Positions 40,715 to 50,327 of a stretch of DNA of 64,000 nt are shown piece after piece. The notes under the pieces were generated by a model, which searched no databases, was not told the origin of the DNA, and saw only the letters and a program-made list of their open reading frames with translations. Position 1 is the first letter of the stretch. Every line of letters begins with the position of its first letter. The translations under genes and the position numbers were made by a program. Source of the stretch: Thermococcus aggregans. GTDB taxonomy: Archaea; Methanobacteriota_B; Thermococci; Thermococcales; Thermococcaceae. The stretch spans positions 1,178,001-1,242,000 of the forward strand of contig NZ_CP099582.1 of assembly GCF_024022995.1 (NCBI RefSeq), written 5' to 3'.

Positions 40715-41776
40715 CTACTTCTTTCTTCTAAAGGCCAACGGAAGTAGGATTAGTCCTACTAAAGCTGCTGGACCACAAACTCCTCCACCGGCTTGAGTCT
40801 CTGTTTTTGCTGCTTGGTCTAGTGCCCAGTGTATCATGTTTGTGACGAATGCTGGGCCGTCTAGGTCGACACCGTGGTACTTAGCACTCCATGTTGGCTC
40901 GTAGTCGCCGTATGGGCTTTCACCGCTTACGATGAGAACGCTCTGCTTTCCATTGTCGAATTTAATTATCTCGACTGCCAAGAGTGGGAATACTCCGGTT
41001 TCTCCGGCCGTGTAAGCGTTTGCCGGTGGGTCGCTGTTCTCTACGATTGTGCCATCTTGTGAAGTTTTTACGATTCTGTAAACGTTCTCTGGAACGTTTC
41101 CGTCAACGAGTTTTTGCCAGTTTCCATTGTCATCGACCCATGCAACTATGGCTGGACCATGATAGAGAACTTTTCCTTCGTGCTGGAAGTTTTGGGTGAG
41201 TTTTTCCTTGTCTGGAGTGCCGTCGTCAGGTTGTACAAGACCAACAACTCTATAAGATGCTCCAGCGTTGCTTGTTGGGTCTTCAACAGAACAAAGGTCA
41301 ATTCTCAAGTGTCCGACACCGAGTTGTTCAAGAAGTGTGTTTGCAATATCTTGGGCTTGAGGACCGCTACTACCGTAGTCACTATCGGCAGCAACCCAGA
41401 GAACTTTTCCTCCTTGCTTAAACCACTCTGCAATGGCTTGGATTTCATCTGGTGCGAAGGGGCTTGTTGGCTGGCCAAGAATGAGCATGTCAACATTTGC
41501 AAGGGCATCAGAGGTTATCTTTTCTCCAAGGTGCTTAATACCCAGAGTGTCTGCGGCCATTGGGTCGCCAAAATAGCCCCATTCGACGTCGGTAATAGTC
41601 TTAACAATTCCATGCGCGAGGGTTTTATTGGTTTCGTATTCAAGGACGTCCTCCGCGAGATACTTCTCGTTTTCTCCATGAGCCAAATCCACTGCAACTG
41701 TAGCTGCACTAGCAAAAGCCATACCAAAAAGGCCAAACAACACAAAGACTGAAAGCAGTATTGAAAGCTTCCTCAT
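40715..41776 (-). CDS. Secreted CGP-CTERM protein with GATase1/DUF4350-like domain
   Basis: 353 residues with a signal peptide (cut near AFASAA). The body has VDLAHGENEKYLAEDVLEY at the start, VDMLILGQPTSPFAPDEIQAIAEWFKQGGKVLWVAADSD, and QSVLIVSGESPYGDYEP, a Rossmann-like GATase1 outline of the sort found in DUF4350/GldG-like proteins. It ends in GGGVCGPAALVGLILLPLAFRRKK, the same CGP-CTERM signal as the phosphoesterase at 33669-35636. It is likely displayed on the cell surface. No enzymatic residues can be assigned. The start ATG 41776 follows GGTGAA. Confidence 0.78.
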   Translation of the reverse strand: MRKLSILLSVFVLFGLFGMAFASAATVAVDLAHGENEKYLAEDVLEYETNKTLAHGIVKTITDVEWGYFGDPMAADTLGIKHLGEKITSDALANVDMLILGQPTSPFAPDEIQAIAEWFKQGGKVLWVAADSDYGSSGPQAQDIANTLLEQLGVGHLRIDLCSVEDPTSNAGASYRVVGLVQPDDGTPDKEKLTQNFQHEGKVLYHGPAIVAWVDDNGNWQKLVDGNVPENVYRIVKTSQDGTIVENSDPPANAYTAGETGVFPLLAVEIIKFDNGKQSVLIVSGESPYGDYEPTWSAKYHGVDLDGPAFVTNMIHWALDQAAKTETQAGGGVCGPAALVGLILLPLAFRRKK

Positions 41777-41883
41777 GGCGTTCACCAAACTATTTTATAA
41801 AATTGAAAGTTATAAGATTTTTGAATGTTCTTAAAGAAAAATGCTTAAAAGAGTCATTTCATAGGTGGGAGTAGGTGGTGTGA

Positions 41884-43011
41884 ATGGACATAGAAGAGAA
41901 AATACGCCTAATAACAAAGAAGCCCACCGAGGAAGTGCTAACAGTTGAGAACCTCAGACATTTGCTGGAAATTGGAATGCCATTACAGCATTATATTGGA
42001 TTTGAAATAAGCGGTTACATTCACCTTGGCACTGGATTAATGGCTGGTGCAAAGATAGCTGACTTCCAAAAAGCCGGAATAAAAACGAGAATATTTCTGG
42101 CCGACTGGCACAGCTGGATTAATGATAAACTTGGAGGAGACCTTGAGGTTATACAAAAAGTTGCCCTAACTTACTTCAAGGAAGGTATGAAGCAGAGCAT
42201 TAAAGTTATGGGGGGAGACCCAGACAAAGTGGAGTTCGTTCTGGCCAGCGAGATTCTAGAGAGAGGCGATTACTGGAGGACGGTTATTGATATCTCAAAG
42301 AACGTCACCTTGGCAAGAATGATGAGATCTATAACTATTATGGGAAGACAGATGGGAGAGGCGATAGACTTTGCAAAGCTTATCTATCCAGCTATGCAGG
42401 TTGCCGATATCTTCTACCAGGGAGTTAACATTGCACATGCTGGAATGGACCAAAGAAAAGCTCATGTTATTGCGATTGAAGTCGCTCCAAAATTAAGGTA
42501 TCACCCGCTCGTTTGGAATGGGGAAAAGGTAAAGCCTGTTGCGGTTCACCACCACCTCCTCTTAGGTCTCCAAGAACCTCCAAAATGGCCAATTGAAAGC
42601 GAAGAGGAGTTTAAGGAAATTAAAGCGGCAATGAAGATGAGCAAGAGCAAGCCATACTCAGCAGTGTTTATCCACGACAGCCCGGAGGAAATAAGGCAAA
42701 AGCTTAGAAAAGCCTTCTGTCCAGCAAGAGAAGTTAACTACAACCCAGTTCTTGATTGGGCTGAGCACATAATCTTCAGAGAAGAGCCAACGGAGTTTAC
42801 AATTCACAGGCCAGCCAAGTTTGGTGGCGATGTAACGTACACAACATTTGAGGAACTTAAGAAAGACTTTGCAGAGGGCAAAATACATCCACTCGACTTA
42901 AAGAATGCGGTTGCTGAATACCTGATAGAGCTCCTCAAACCAGTTAGGGAATACTTCGAAAAGCACCCCGAACCATTGGAGCTTATGAAAAGCGTGCAAA
43001 TAACAAGATGA
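41884..43011 (+). CDS. tyrS: Tyrosyl-tRNA synthetase (archaeal type)
   Basis: Class I synthetase, 375 residues without a C-terminal S4 domain, as in archaea and eukaryotes. HIGH-type motif YIHLGTG at 45-51, KMSKS motif in AAMKMSKSKPYS at about residue 255, tyrosine-binding residues in QVADIFYQGVNIAHAGMDQRKAH (the archaeal tyrosine-recognition helix). RBS GGTGGTG directly precedes ATG 41884; TATA GCTTAAAAG at about 41846. The T-rich stretch after the stop (43016-43035) is a plausible terminator. Confidence 0.95.
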   Translation: MDIEEKIRLITKKPTEEVLTVENLRHLLEIGMPLQHYIGFEISGYIHLGTGLMAGAKIADFQKAGIKTRIFLADWHSWINDKLGGDLEVIQKVALTYFKEGMKQSIKVMGGDPDKVEFVLASEILERGDYWRTVIDISKNVTLARMMRSITIMGRQMGEAIDFAKLIYPAMQVADIFYQGVNIAHAGMDQRKAHVIAIEVAPKLRYHPLVWNGEKVKPVAVHHHLLLGLQEPPKWPIESEEEFKEIKAAMKMSKSKPYSAVFIHDSPEEIRQKLRKAFCPAREVNYNPVLDWAEHIIFREEPTEFTIHRPAKFGGDVTYTTFEELKKDFAEGKIHPLDLKNAVAEYLIELLKPVREYFEKHPEPLELMKSVQITR

Positions 43012-43188
43012 GCTTTTTATTTTGAGTTTTTATCTCTAACTTTTTCTGTTTCTGGATAACTCTAGACGAGAATGAAAAGTAATGTCTACCGTTTCAACTT
43101 AACATCAAAATTCCCGGAAACAGACTAAATTTTGTAGTAATGCATTGTATGAGAATTTCAAAAAAGAAGAAAAGAAATAAATAAAAAG

Positions 43189-44364
43189 CTATTCGAATGT
43201 TCCAAATTTTATGGGCTTTCCTTCTTTTACTAGTATCTCCCCTCTAGCTATAACGTATTTAATTTTCAATGTATTCTTGTCTAGGATTACCAAGTCAGCA
43301 TCTTTATTGGGTTTTATTTCTCCTTTTTGGCTAAGTTTCAAATGTTTTGCAATGTTTGTGGAAGTTATTCTAACGGCATCTTCAATATCTATCTTTTCTT
43401 CCTTTACCATGTCCACAAATTCCTTGTATAAAGATGATACTGGAGCTATAAGCATGCGAACTAGTTCTTTCTTTTCATTGACCTTTGGCATACTCCCATT
43501 CCCGTCAGTACTCATTGTAATTCTATCGACCGGAACTCCCTTCTTTAGTAGTGTTTTAACAGCTTCGCTTGGTTTTATAGCTTCGTCAAAGCCATATTCG
43601 GGGGAAACACCTGCCGTTATGTCCACATAACCTCCAAGTCTTCCAAATTCTATGCTCTCGTTGAACAGATCCTCACACCTATTTAAGTGAGTTGGGGCAA
43701 ACTGCTCTATCGGAATATCGGTGTTTTCTATGGCTTTTAAAATGGGAGTAAGGCCAGGTTTTTCGCTCCCCATGTGAATATGCACTACTCCAGCTTTTCC
43801 AGATAGAATGCCACCCACTCTAGCATCCGAAGCAATCCTCCGAAGCTCGTCTATCGTTGGATGGGATGACCTGTGATCTGACAACGCCATCTTCACTCCG
43901 ATTACCTTATCTATGAGCACGATGTCAGATAATATGCTTCCTGTGATCGTTGGAGAAGGGACTTGGTAAGCTCCAGTATAAATCCAAGTGCTGATGCCTT
44001 CATTTTCTAATCCCCTAGCTTTCATTAACAACTCTCTTAGTGACCTAGCAACTCCATCTGTTCCCAATACTCCCACCACAGACGTTATTCCAACTGTGCT
44101 CAACTGGGTCAACTGAACAGGCGGTGTGCGATATTGTGGACCTCCCTCTCCACCAGCACCATTAATATGCACATGTTGATCTATAAAGCCGGGAATCACA
44201 ATTGAGTCTGATGCGTCAATGACTTCAATATCACCTAAGTGGTGAGTAATCTCAGGAGGAATATCTTCTTTAATTGTAGATATCTTTCCGTGCATAACAA
44301 GTATATCCTTTTTTCCTTTATATTCTGGTGAGTAAATTTCGCCGTTTTTTATCAATATATTCAT
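43189..44364 (-). CDS. iadA: Isoaspartyl dipeptidase (beta-aspartyl peptidase)
   Basis: Amidohydrolase-family enzyme cleaving beta-aspartyl dipeptides from damaged proteins. 391 residues. Metal-site motif GFIDQHVHINGAGGEGGPQYRTPP, the putative carboxylated lysine in VIGVKMALSDHRSS, histidines in GVVHIHMGSEKPGL and PTHLNRCEDLF, and the catalytic aspartate in TMSTDGNGSMP. These match E. coli IadA. The NhaC-family gene is directly upstream on the same strand and an Lrp-type regulator farther upstream, suggesting a peptide/amino-acid uptake and use unit. RBS GGAGGGGAT. Confidence 0.9.
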   Translation of the reverse strand: MNILIKNGEIYSPEYKGKKDILVMHGKISTIKEDIPPEITHHLGDIEVIDASDSIVIPGFIDQHVHINGAGGEGGPQYRTPPVQLTQLSTVGITSVVGVLGTDGVARSLRELLMKARGLENEGISTWIYTGAYQVPSPTITGSILSDIVLIDKVIGVKMALSDHRSSHPTIDELRRIASDARVGGILSGKAGVVHIHMGSEKPGLTPILKAIENTDIPIEQFAPTHLNRCEDLFNESIEFGRLGGYVDITAGVSPEYGFDEAIKPSEAVKTLLKKGVPVDRITMSTDGNGSMPKVNEKKELVRMLIAPVSSLYKEFVDMVKEEKIDIEDAVRITSTNIAKHLKLSQKGEIKPNKDADLVILDKNTLKIKYVIARGEILVKEGKPIKFGTFE

Positions 44365-44427
44365 AATGATCCCCTCCTTAAAGATTTAAAATAGAAAAAC
44401 AAAAACGGAAAATCAAATTTCATTGTT

Positions 44428-45807
44428 TCACTCTTCTTTCCAGATTGCTATTCCCGTATAACCATATATCCATGCTGTAATGAAACCAAGGTAACACATT
44501 ATAGCCCATGGAAGGTACTGGATAGTTGGCACACCTAGCACTGTAGTCATATAGATACCCGCCGCGGACCATGGAATTAAGGGAACAACAACAGTTCCCG
44601 AGTCTTCTAGAGTACGGGATAGCACTGTTCTCTTGATTTTCATTTTGTCAAAAAGGTCTCTGAACATTGTAGCTGGCATTATCTCAGAAAGATATGAATT
44701 TCCAGTTCCCAGTCCGGTTAATATTCCAGTGAGAGATGTTGCAAATATTAGTCTTGCAACGCTTCCTTTTATGAATTTAGTTTGCAAATACTCTATAATC
44801 TTTGAAATACTACCACTGCGCTCTAATTGTCCAGCGAAAATATATGCAAAGAATACAACTGCCATTGCACTTGCCATGAACGAAATTCCTCCTCTGTTGA
44901 GCATCTTATCAACGGCCTCAACTCCAGTGTTAATTGAAGGTCCCTTTGCCATAACTTTAACAATCGTGGCAATATCATAGCCTTGCCACATTGCTATGGG
45001 GATTGCAGCAAGAATGGCTACCCATAACACTGGTATTGTTGGATATTTCTTATAAGCTAAGATTAACAAGAGAATGGGAGGAATTAATGTTATTGGACTT
45101 AAATTAAAGTTCTGTTCCAATGCTTGTAGTATAACGTTAACTTTGCTCCAATCGATGTTTCCGCCTGCCTTTAACCCTACTAAACCATATACTATTAAGG
45201 AAATTAAATACCCTGGCATTGTAGTGTACAACATCGACTTTACGTGATCAAGAACATCAACTTCTGCCAATGCAGCTGCTAGAACTGTAGTATCAGATAC
45301 AGGACTGATTTTGTCTCCTAAATATGCACCAACTACTATGGCTCCAGCAGCAGCAGGTAATGGCACTCCAAGTCCATAGGCAACGCCCATAAGAGCTACT
45401 CCAAAAGTGGCTGCTGTTCCCCATGAAGTTCCAGTTAAAAGGGAAGCTATACTACATATAATCGTCGCAGCCACTAAGAATATTTTTGGACTCAGGGTCT
45501 TGAGACCTGCATACATTAGGTAGGGTATTGTTCCAGAAATCATCCAAATGGCAATTAATGGCCCTACTGTGATCAAAATAATCATTGCTCCCATAGCTTT
45601 TGCAGCTAGTGGAACTGTGCCCTCTTCAAAGAGCTCTTTCCAAGAGAAACCATAATAAAACACGTATATCGCTGTTGTCATTATGCTTACGAACATTAAC
45701 AGAATTGCCGTGTCAAATTCCAATATCAACTTTCCTACGACCATTGTTGCCAAAATTAGTAGTATTACTGCACTTGCTCCTTTTAACCCAACTTCTCTTT
45801 TTGGCAT
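44428..45807 (-). CDS. NhaC-family Na+/H+ (or amino acid) antiporter
   Basis: 459 residues, about eleven to twelve hydrophobic helices. NhaC signatures: TGTSWGTAATFGVALMGVAYGLG, GAYLGDKISPVSDTTVLAAAL and LPWAIMCYLG near the end. Relatives include malate/lactate-type antiporters, so with IadA next door it might export or exchange an amino acid against Na+. Start ATG 45807 behind GAGGTGAA, 22 codons inside the longest frame. A TATA-like AAATATAAAAG lies upstream at about 45893-45903. Confidence 0.82.
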   Translation of the reverse strand: MPKREVGLKGASAVILLILATMVVGKLILEFDTAILLMFVSIMTTAIYVFYYGFSWKELFEEGTVPLAAKAMGAMIILITVGPLIAIWMISGTIPYLMYAGLKTLSPKIFLVAATIICSIASLLTGTSWGTAATFGVALMGVAYGLGVPLPAAAGAIVVGAYLGDKISPVSDTTVLAAALAEVDVLDHVKSMLYTTMPGYLISLIVYGLVGLKAGGNIDWSKVNVILQALEQNFNLSPITLIPPILLLILAYKKYPTIPVLWVAILAAIPIAMWQGYDIATIVKVMAKGPSINTGVEAVDKMLNRGGISFMASAMAVVFFAYIFAGQLERSGSISKIIEYLQTKFIKGSVARLIFATSLTGILTGLGTGNSYLSEIMPATMFRDLFDKMKIKRTVLSRTLEDSGTVVVPLIPWSAAGIYMTTVLGVPTIQYLPWAIMCYLGFITAWIYGYTGIAIWKEE

Positions 45808-46037
45808 CTCTATTTCACCTCTTTCCTTATTTATCCTCTTAGCTGGTGTCAGAACGAATTTCCCATCATCCACCAGCTTTGTGGCTTTTCTTTTATATTT
45901 TAGTCAAAGTTTGCATGTGGCAATGTTAAATCTCGTGTTTAATAGTTAAAAGCCTAGTGTGTTAATTTTTGTCTATATGTTTCGTAAAGTATTGATTTAG
46001 AAATTGGCTTTAATCCCATGAATGTCGTAATTAGTAG

Positions 46038-46442
46038 TTAAAACTTAAACTGAAAAGGAGCGATCAAAATAATACCAAAAGAATTCCATGATTTAAAATT
46101 GTATTCTGTTATTTCGTATATTCTCGGATTTGCAATTGCTTCGTAAATGAAGCTATTGATGTCATCCCTTTTTGCTTGACGATTTAGTTTGACTAAAACA
46201 TCTGCATATGCAACATTTGCTGCCCGCAAGAGAAGAAGTCCAACTATTTGCAAAATTCCTTCCTCTTGAAGCCTTAAACGTCGCCTCCTGACTGTAGTGA
46301 CTGAAACTCCAAGTTCTTCTGCAATTTTTGTATCACTCATTCTACCGTCCTCTCGCAGTAACTGGTAAATCTTAATGTCAAGATCATCAAGTTTGCCCTT
46401 GAAAATCTTCCTTAAAACAAGTATCTCGTTATCTGTCTCCAT
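46038..46442 (-). CDS. Lrp/AsnC-family transcriptional regulator
   Basis: 134 residues from ATG 46442 (RBS AAGGGAG). DNA-binding domain: LDDLDIKIYQLLREDGRMSDTKIAEELGVSVTTVRRRRLRLQEEGIL, the classic Lrp wHTH. The ligand-binding RAM domain follows but stops at FGIILIAPFQFKF, about 15 residues shorter than full-length family members, so the last RAM strand/helix may be missing or replaced. Adjacent to NhaC and IadA on the same strand; probably controls them. Confidence 0.85.
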   Translation of the reverse strand: METDNEILVLRKIFKGKLDDLDIKIYQLLREDGRMSDTKIAEELGVSVTTVRRRRLRLQEEGILQIVGLLLLRAANVAYADVLVKLNRQAKRDDINSFIYEAIANPRIYEITEYNFKSWNSFGIILIAPFQFKF

Positions 46443-46578
46443 CTTGTCTCCCTTATCATAATTTAATCTACAGTTTTTATGTTTTCTGGCTAACGTATTC
46501 GTGTCTGATCTTAAGTACTCGGTACTCGTTAGGATAATCAACAAAAGCAAAAGAAGAGCTTGAAAGTAAACTGTCTTC

Positions 46579-46666
46579 TGGTGCGGGGGCGGGGATTTGA
46601 ACCCCGGAACCCCTACGGGACGGGACCCTGAATCCCGCGCCTTTGGCCAGGCTCGGCAACCCCCGC
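46579..46666 (-). tRNA. tRNA-Leu (anticodon CAG)
   Basis: On the minus strand the 7-bp acceptor GCGGGGG / CCCCCGC, a D-arm (GCCGAGCCTGGCCAAAGGC), anticodon stem CGGGA/TCCCG with loop TTCAGGG (anticodon CAG), a long variable arm (GTCCCGTAGGGG) and TPsiC arm GGGGTTCAAATCCCC are all present. The long variable arm and anticodon show leucine, decoding CUG. The terminal CCA is encoded (46579-46581). No intron. TATA GATTTAAAAGG at about 46691-46701. Confidence 0.96.
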
Positions 46667-46729
46667 GCGTTAGTAGATGAATTTCGAAGACCTTTTAAAT
46701 CTTTCTAATCGATATGGTTCACCCTCACT

Positions 46730-47374
46730 TTAGTCCTCGAGCCATATCTCTATTCTCTGAACTCCTCTTCCTATGCTTGAGCGTTTGAGCTTCTTTATGT
46801 GGCCAATTTCCTTAATGTCCTTTACGTGTGTTCCTCCACAGGGGAGTATTTCAAAGTCTCTAATCTGGGTTAACCTCTTCTCCCCTTCCCACCAGATTTT
46901 GACTTCTCCGCCTTCATCAACGTACTTATTAAACAGCTCAATTATCTTATCTTTGTATTGATTGATGTTCTCAGGGTATCTTATGTCGTACCTGCCCTTT
47001 TCTGGGCTCATTCCACTCCCATGTGGTTGCCAGTTTCCTTTTCCTAAGACTTCATTAAGCACGTGATCTAAGAGGTGCAGCGCAGTGTGTATTCTCATAA
47101 GTTTGTACCTTCTTTCCCAGTCGAGTTTTAGTTCTACTTCGTCCCCAACGCTAAAGGGACTTACATCCTCAACAACATGCCAAATGTTTCTGTCTTCATC
47201 CTTGTAAACATCCAGAACGCTGACTCCATTTATTGTGCCTGTATCGTGGGGTTGTCCGCCTCCAGTTGGATAAAATATGGTCTGATCTAAAAGCAGGGCA
47301 TTCTCCTTTATCTGAACTACTTTTGCCTTGGCTTCCTTTAAATATGCGTCCTCATAATAAAGTTCCCTTGTCAT
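46730..47374 (-). CDS. alaX: Alanyl-tRNA editing protein AlaX
   Basis: Stand-alone trans-editing enzyme that hydrolyses mischarged Ser/Gly-tRNA(Ala). 214 residues with the N-terminal beta domain (QTIFYPTGGGQPHDTGTI) and editing core zinc ligands HTALHLLDH (HxxxH) and CGGTHVKD (C...H). The size points to the AlaX-M class. Start ATG 47374 after GGTGGT. Lies next to tRNA-Leu by chance or genome arrangement; no functional link is implied. Confidence 0.9.
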   Translation of the reverse strand: MTRELYYEDAYLKEAKAKVVQIKENALLLDQTIFYPTGGGQPHDTGTINGVSVLDVYKDEDRNIWHVVEDVSPFSVGDEVELKLDWERRYKLMRIHTALHLLDHVLNEVLGKGNWQPHGSGMSPEKGRYDIRYPENINQYKDKIIELFNKYVDEGGEVKIWWEGEKRLTQIRDFEILPCGGTHVKDIKEIGHIKKLKRSSIGRGVQRIEIWLED

Positions 47375-47422
47375 ATTTACCACCTGACAAAAAATATTGA
47401 AGGGAAAATTAAAAACCTAATG

Positions 47423-48856
47423 CTACCTCTTTTTTAACATGAAGAGGGCGATACCTATTAAAACTGCTGCTCCTGCTATTCCCGCTATCTGAGGAGTTGT
47501 TAAGTTTATTTTGCTTTCTTCTGAGGGCAGTCTATACCGAATATAGGCTCTCGTGACTTCTCCTAGAAGGGATTGTATGTCCTCAAAGGGAGCACCGTAT
47601 CTGACAAATACATTCGCTGTTATCAAAATCTTACTTCCTTCTACGTTTGTGGAGAGTATGTATCTGTTTCCTTTGACTTCTTTGCTTACGTTGTTTGGAA
47701 CTTCAACAATTTCTGCATCTTGTGGAATGATAAACTCAATTCTTAGGCTCTGGTTTATCTCGTTTTGAGCTCTATATCCCAGCTGGGATGGATTCAAGAG
47801 CGTTGGGTCAAATGAGTATTCGTAGATTCCATCTACTAACTTAGTGAAGTTCTTCAGGACGTAGTTGGTTTCTATTGTCAATGGACCTTCCTTATCCAAT
47901 CCCAATATGCTTGCATTTGCATCTTCCACTGTTATTCCTTGAGCTACCATCCCCTGGAGGGAGTTTTGAAGTATCATATTGGTTACGTTTCCAGCCCCCA
48001 TAAGATTTATTTGGAGTTTCATAAGTTCTATTTGCTCCTTTGGTTCGATATAGGTCTCCCTTATACGGAGATTGGTAGTCCCATCTTCTGAAATCTCCGC
48101 TCTTATATACTGCTCGGTTTTTACAGGCTGGTATGTTTCTTCTCCTTTGTGTGGGGTGGTATAACGTATGTAAAATGCATTATAATCACCAAAGAGTGCC
48201 TCAAACCCTTCTGGAGACAGATTTTCTTCCAAGTAAATATCGGAACTTATTATAATCTTGTTACCTTCAACTTTTGATAGTACGTGGAATTTGCTTTGCC
48301 CGAATTCTCTTGTGTATTCTTTAGGATATTCAACAAGCTCTGCATTCTCAGGGAGCTCTATAATAAATATGTTGTGAAGTTCTATTCTTTGGGGTAATCC
48401 GATAGTTGGGGTTGGCATTGTTCCATAGCCTCTAGTTGGATCCACAACTATTTCCCAGTAGTCATCGTAGGAGTAATATTTGGCAAACTTTTCTGCATAT
48501 GCCGCGAAGACTGCTGTAAAGTTATCCTCTTTAATGCTGGTCAGTTTGAATGTTTGATTTTTAGTGTTTATCCCTGCGTTTGCTAAACTGGCAACGTAGT
48601 TATCCAGTTGCTCTTTTTCAAACTTTGCTATTGCCTCTTCTTCACTCATGTTTGTTTGATTTAATACGCTGGCAATTTCTTTTTGTATTTCATCCTTCGG
48701 CCCTAGTATAGAGGTCGTTACCGTTATTTGAGCATCTCCATTTTGGAGTAGCTTAACTTTGAGCGTAAATTCTTCTTTATAGTGGTCTACTGTCTCTGCT
48801 TGAGCAAAAGAAAGACTCAGAAGGAGAATTAGCAAAAAACTTCCTAACTTTTTCAT
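47423..48856 (-). CDS. Surface protein with two repeated beta domains and a C-terminal anchor
   Basis: 477 residues: signal peptide 1-20 (SFAQA), extracellular body, and a C-terminal helix (AGIAGAAVLIGIALFMLKKR). The body is an internal duplication. Unit 1 (about 28-240) and unit 2 (about 255-445) each have an N-terminal sheet, a helical part with Gln/Asn-rich text, then IELPENAELVEYPKEYT / IEFIIPQDAEIVEVPNNVS, a KVEGNKIIISSDIYL / NVEGSKILITANVFV strand pair, and a closing ALFGDYNAFYIRYT / SLLGEVTRAYIRYR. Many N-x-S/T sites suggest glycosylation. Function unknown. Confidence 0.75.
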   Translation of the reverse strand: MKKLGSFLLILLLSLSFAQAETVDHYKEEFTLKVKLLQNGDAQITVTTSILGPKDEIQKEIASVLNQTNMSEEEAIAKFEKEQLDNYVASLANAGINTKNQTFKLTSIKEDNFTAVFAAYAEKFAKYYSYDDYWEIVVDPTRGYGTMPTPTIGLPQRIELHNIFIIELPENAELVEYPKEYTREFGQSKFHVLSKVEGNKIIISSDIYLEENLSPEGFEALFGDYNAFYIRYTTPHKGEETYQPVKTEQYIRAEISEDGTTNLRIRETYIEPKEQIELMKLQINLMGAGNVTNMILQNSLQGMVAQGITVEDANASILGLDKEGPLTIETNYVLKNFTKLVDGIYEYSFDPTLLNPSQLGYRAQNEINQSLRIEFIIPQDAEIVEVPNNVSKEVKGNRYILSTNVEGSKILITANVFVRYGAPFEDIQSLLGEVTRAYIRYRLPSEESKINLTTPQIAGIAGAAVLIGIALFMLKKR

Positions 48857-48947
48857 TTTTATCCCCCAATGTTTTTGTACTAAGAACCAAATGGTGGTGG
48901 GGTATTTAACTCTATCCCTCCCAAATTAAAAAAAGGAGAAAAGGAAA

Positions 48948-50225
48948 TCACCACTTGCTTAAGTCAAGTTCTCCCTCAGTCTTTGCAACTATGGTAGTTC
49001 CAGTCAAATCTCCTGTAACGTTAACCATTGTTCTACCCATGTCGAGGATAGCATCGATTCCAAGTATCATTGCGTAAGCCAAAGCAACAGGAGTTCCTGG
49101 TTCTAAGGGTAATCCTACGCTTTCTAGAACCATCGCTAGCATTATTGCTCCAGCTCCCGGCACACCAGCGGTTCCAATTGAAGCCAAGACTGCTGTGAGG
49201 ACTATTACTAACTGCTGGCTAAGTGGTAAAGGATGTCCAATTGCATAAGCTATGAACATTGCACAGACACCTTGGTAGATAGCAGTTCCGTCCATGTTAA
49301 TGGTTGCACCCAATGGAAGTGTAAATGAATAGATGCTCCTTGGCACGCCCATATTCTCTTCTGCAACACGCATTGTGACCGGCAAAGTACCACTTGAGCT
49401 CCTTGTAACGAATGCCATGATCATGGCGTCTTTAGCCTTGCTGAGGAACTTGACTAGATCCAGACCAAAGATCTTGAGGAGAAGCCCATAGACGACCACT
49501 ATTTGAATTGCTAAGCCCAGATATACTGCAATGGTTACTTTAGCGAGAGGCCCAACAACCTTCGGCCCATAAACTGCCATGATGTATGCTATTAATGCAA
49601 ATACACCTATTGGAGCGTACTGCATAACTCCTCTAACTATTTTGTACATAGCCTCTGCAAGCCCGTCAAATGCATGATAGAGTGTTGTTGCTGAGTTCTT
49701 GATTCTTTCATCTTCGCTGTTCATGAGATAGCTGAGGGCTATTCCTAAGACAATAGCAAAGAATATCGTTGGAAGAACTGCGCCACTTGCAAGAGCTCCA
49801 AATGGGTTTGTTGGTACTATGTTTAAGAGGGTATCTACAAGGGATGGGGCTGTTGCTTCTATGGCTTTACCTTCACCAGTGCCGAGTTCAAGCCCAAGGC
49901 CTGGCTTGAAAATGTTGGCCATTATAAGTCCTATGGATACTGCAAAGGCTGATGTTACTAGATAGTAGAACACTATTTTTACACCAACTCTTCCAAGTCT
50001 TGCCGGGCTTATGCTTGCGGCACCAACGACAAGCGAAGCTAGGACTATTGGCATCACTAACATCTTTAGGAGCCTAACAAAGAGGTCTCCAAGAGGTTTT
50101 ATTGCAGTTGCTGCTCCTGGGTGGCCAATGGCCTCCACTATCAGTCCGTATATTGCACCTAAAATCAGTCCAATAAATATCTTCCTCAAAATTGGATATT
50201 CAAGGTATCCTTTTAGAAGTCCCAT
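48948..50225 (-). CDS. gltT: Na+-coupled aspartate/glutamate transporter (GltTk/GltPh type)
   Basis: 425-residue elevator transporter of the DAACS family, closely like the structurally known GltPh and GltTk. HP1 tip [12 protein letters not shown]7 [11 protein letters not shown]2 [13 protein letters not shown], and TM8 [18 protein letters not shown], which carries the aspartate and Na+ ligands (Asp, Arg, Asn, Asp). The arginine in TM8 is the specificity residue for acidic substrates. Start ATG 50225 ([11 protein letters not shown]) after GAGGTGAT. Monocistronic, divergent promoter region is AT-rich. Confidence 0.95.
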   Translation of the reverse strand: MGLLKGYLEYPILRKIFIGLILGAIYGLIVEAIGHPGAATAIKPLGDLFVRLLKMLVMPIVLASLVVGAASISPARLGRVGVKIVFYYLVTSAFAVSIGLIMANIFKPGLGLELGTGEGKAIEATAPSLVDTLLNIVPTNPFGALASGAVLPTIFFAIVLGIALSYLMNSEDERIKNSATTLYHAFDGLAEAMYKIVRGVMQYAPIGVFALIAYIMAVYGPKVVGPLAKVTIAVYLGLAIQIVVVYGLLLKIFGLDLVKFLSKAKDAMIMAFVTRSSSGTLPVTMRVAEENMGVPRSIYSFTLPLGATINMDGTAIYQGVCAMFIAYAIGHPLPLSQQLVIVLTAVLASIGTAGVPGAGAIMLAMVLESVGLPLEPGTPVALAYAMILGIDAILDMGRTMVNVTGDLTGTTIVAKTEGELDLSKW

Positions 50226-50327
50226 TGAGATCACCTCTGGATGTACGTTGTACATAGATGCCTACGGCAGAGAAACTTTGTACGTTCGTGGTATATAACT
50301 TTTTCCAAAAATACAAAATGCGGGAAA

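Noticed and set aside
46477-46659. 60-codon minus-strand ORF over the tRNA
   Set aside because: It lies mostly within tRNA-Leu and its leader; open only because of the GC-rich tRNA.
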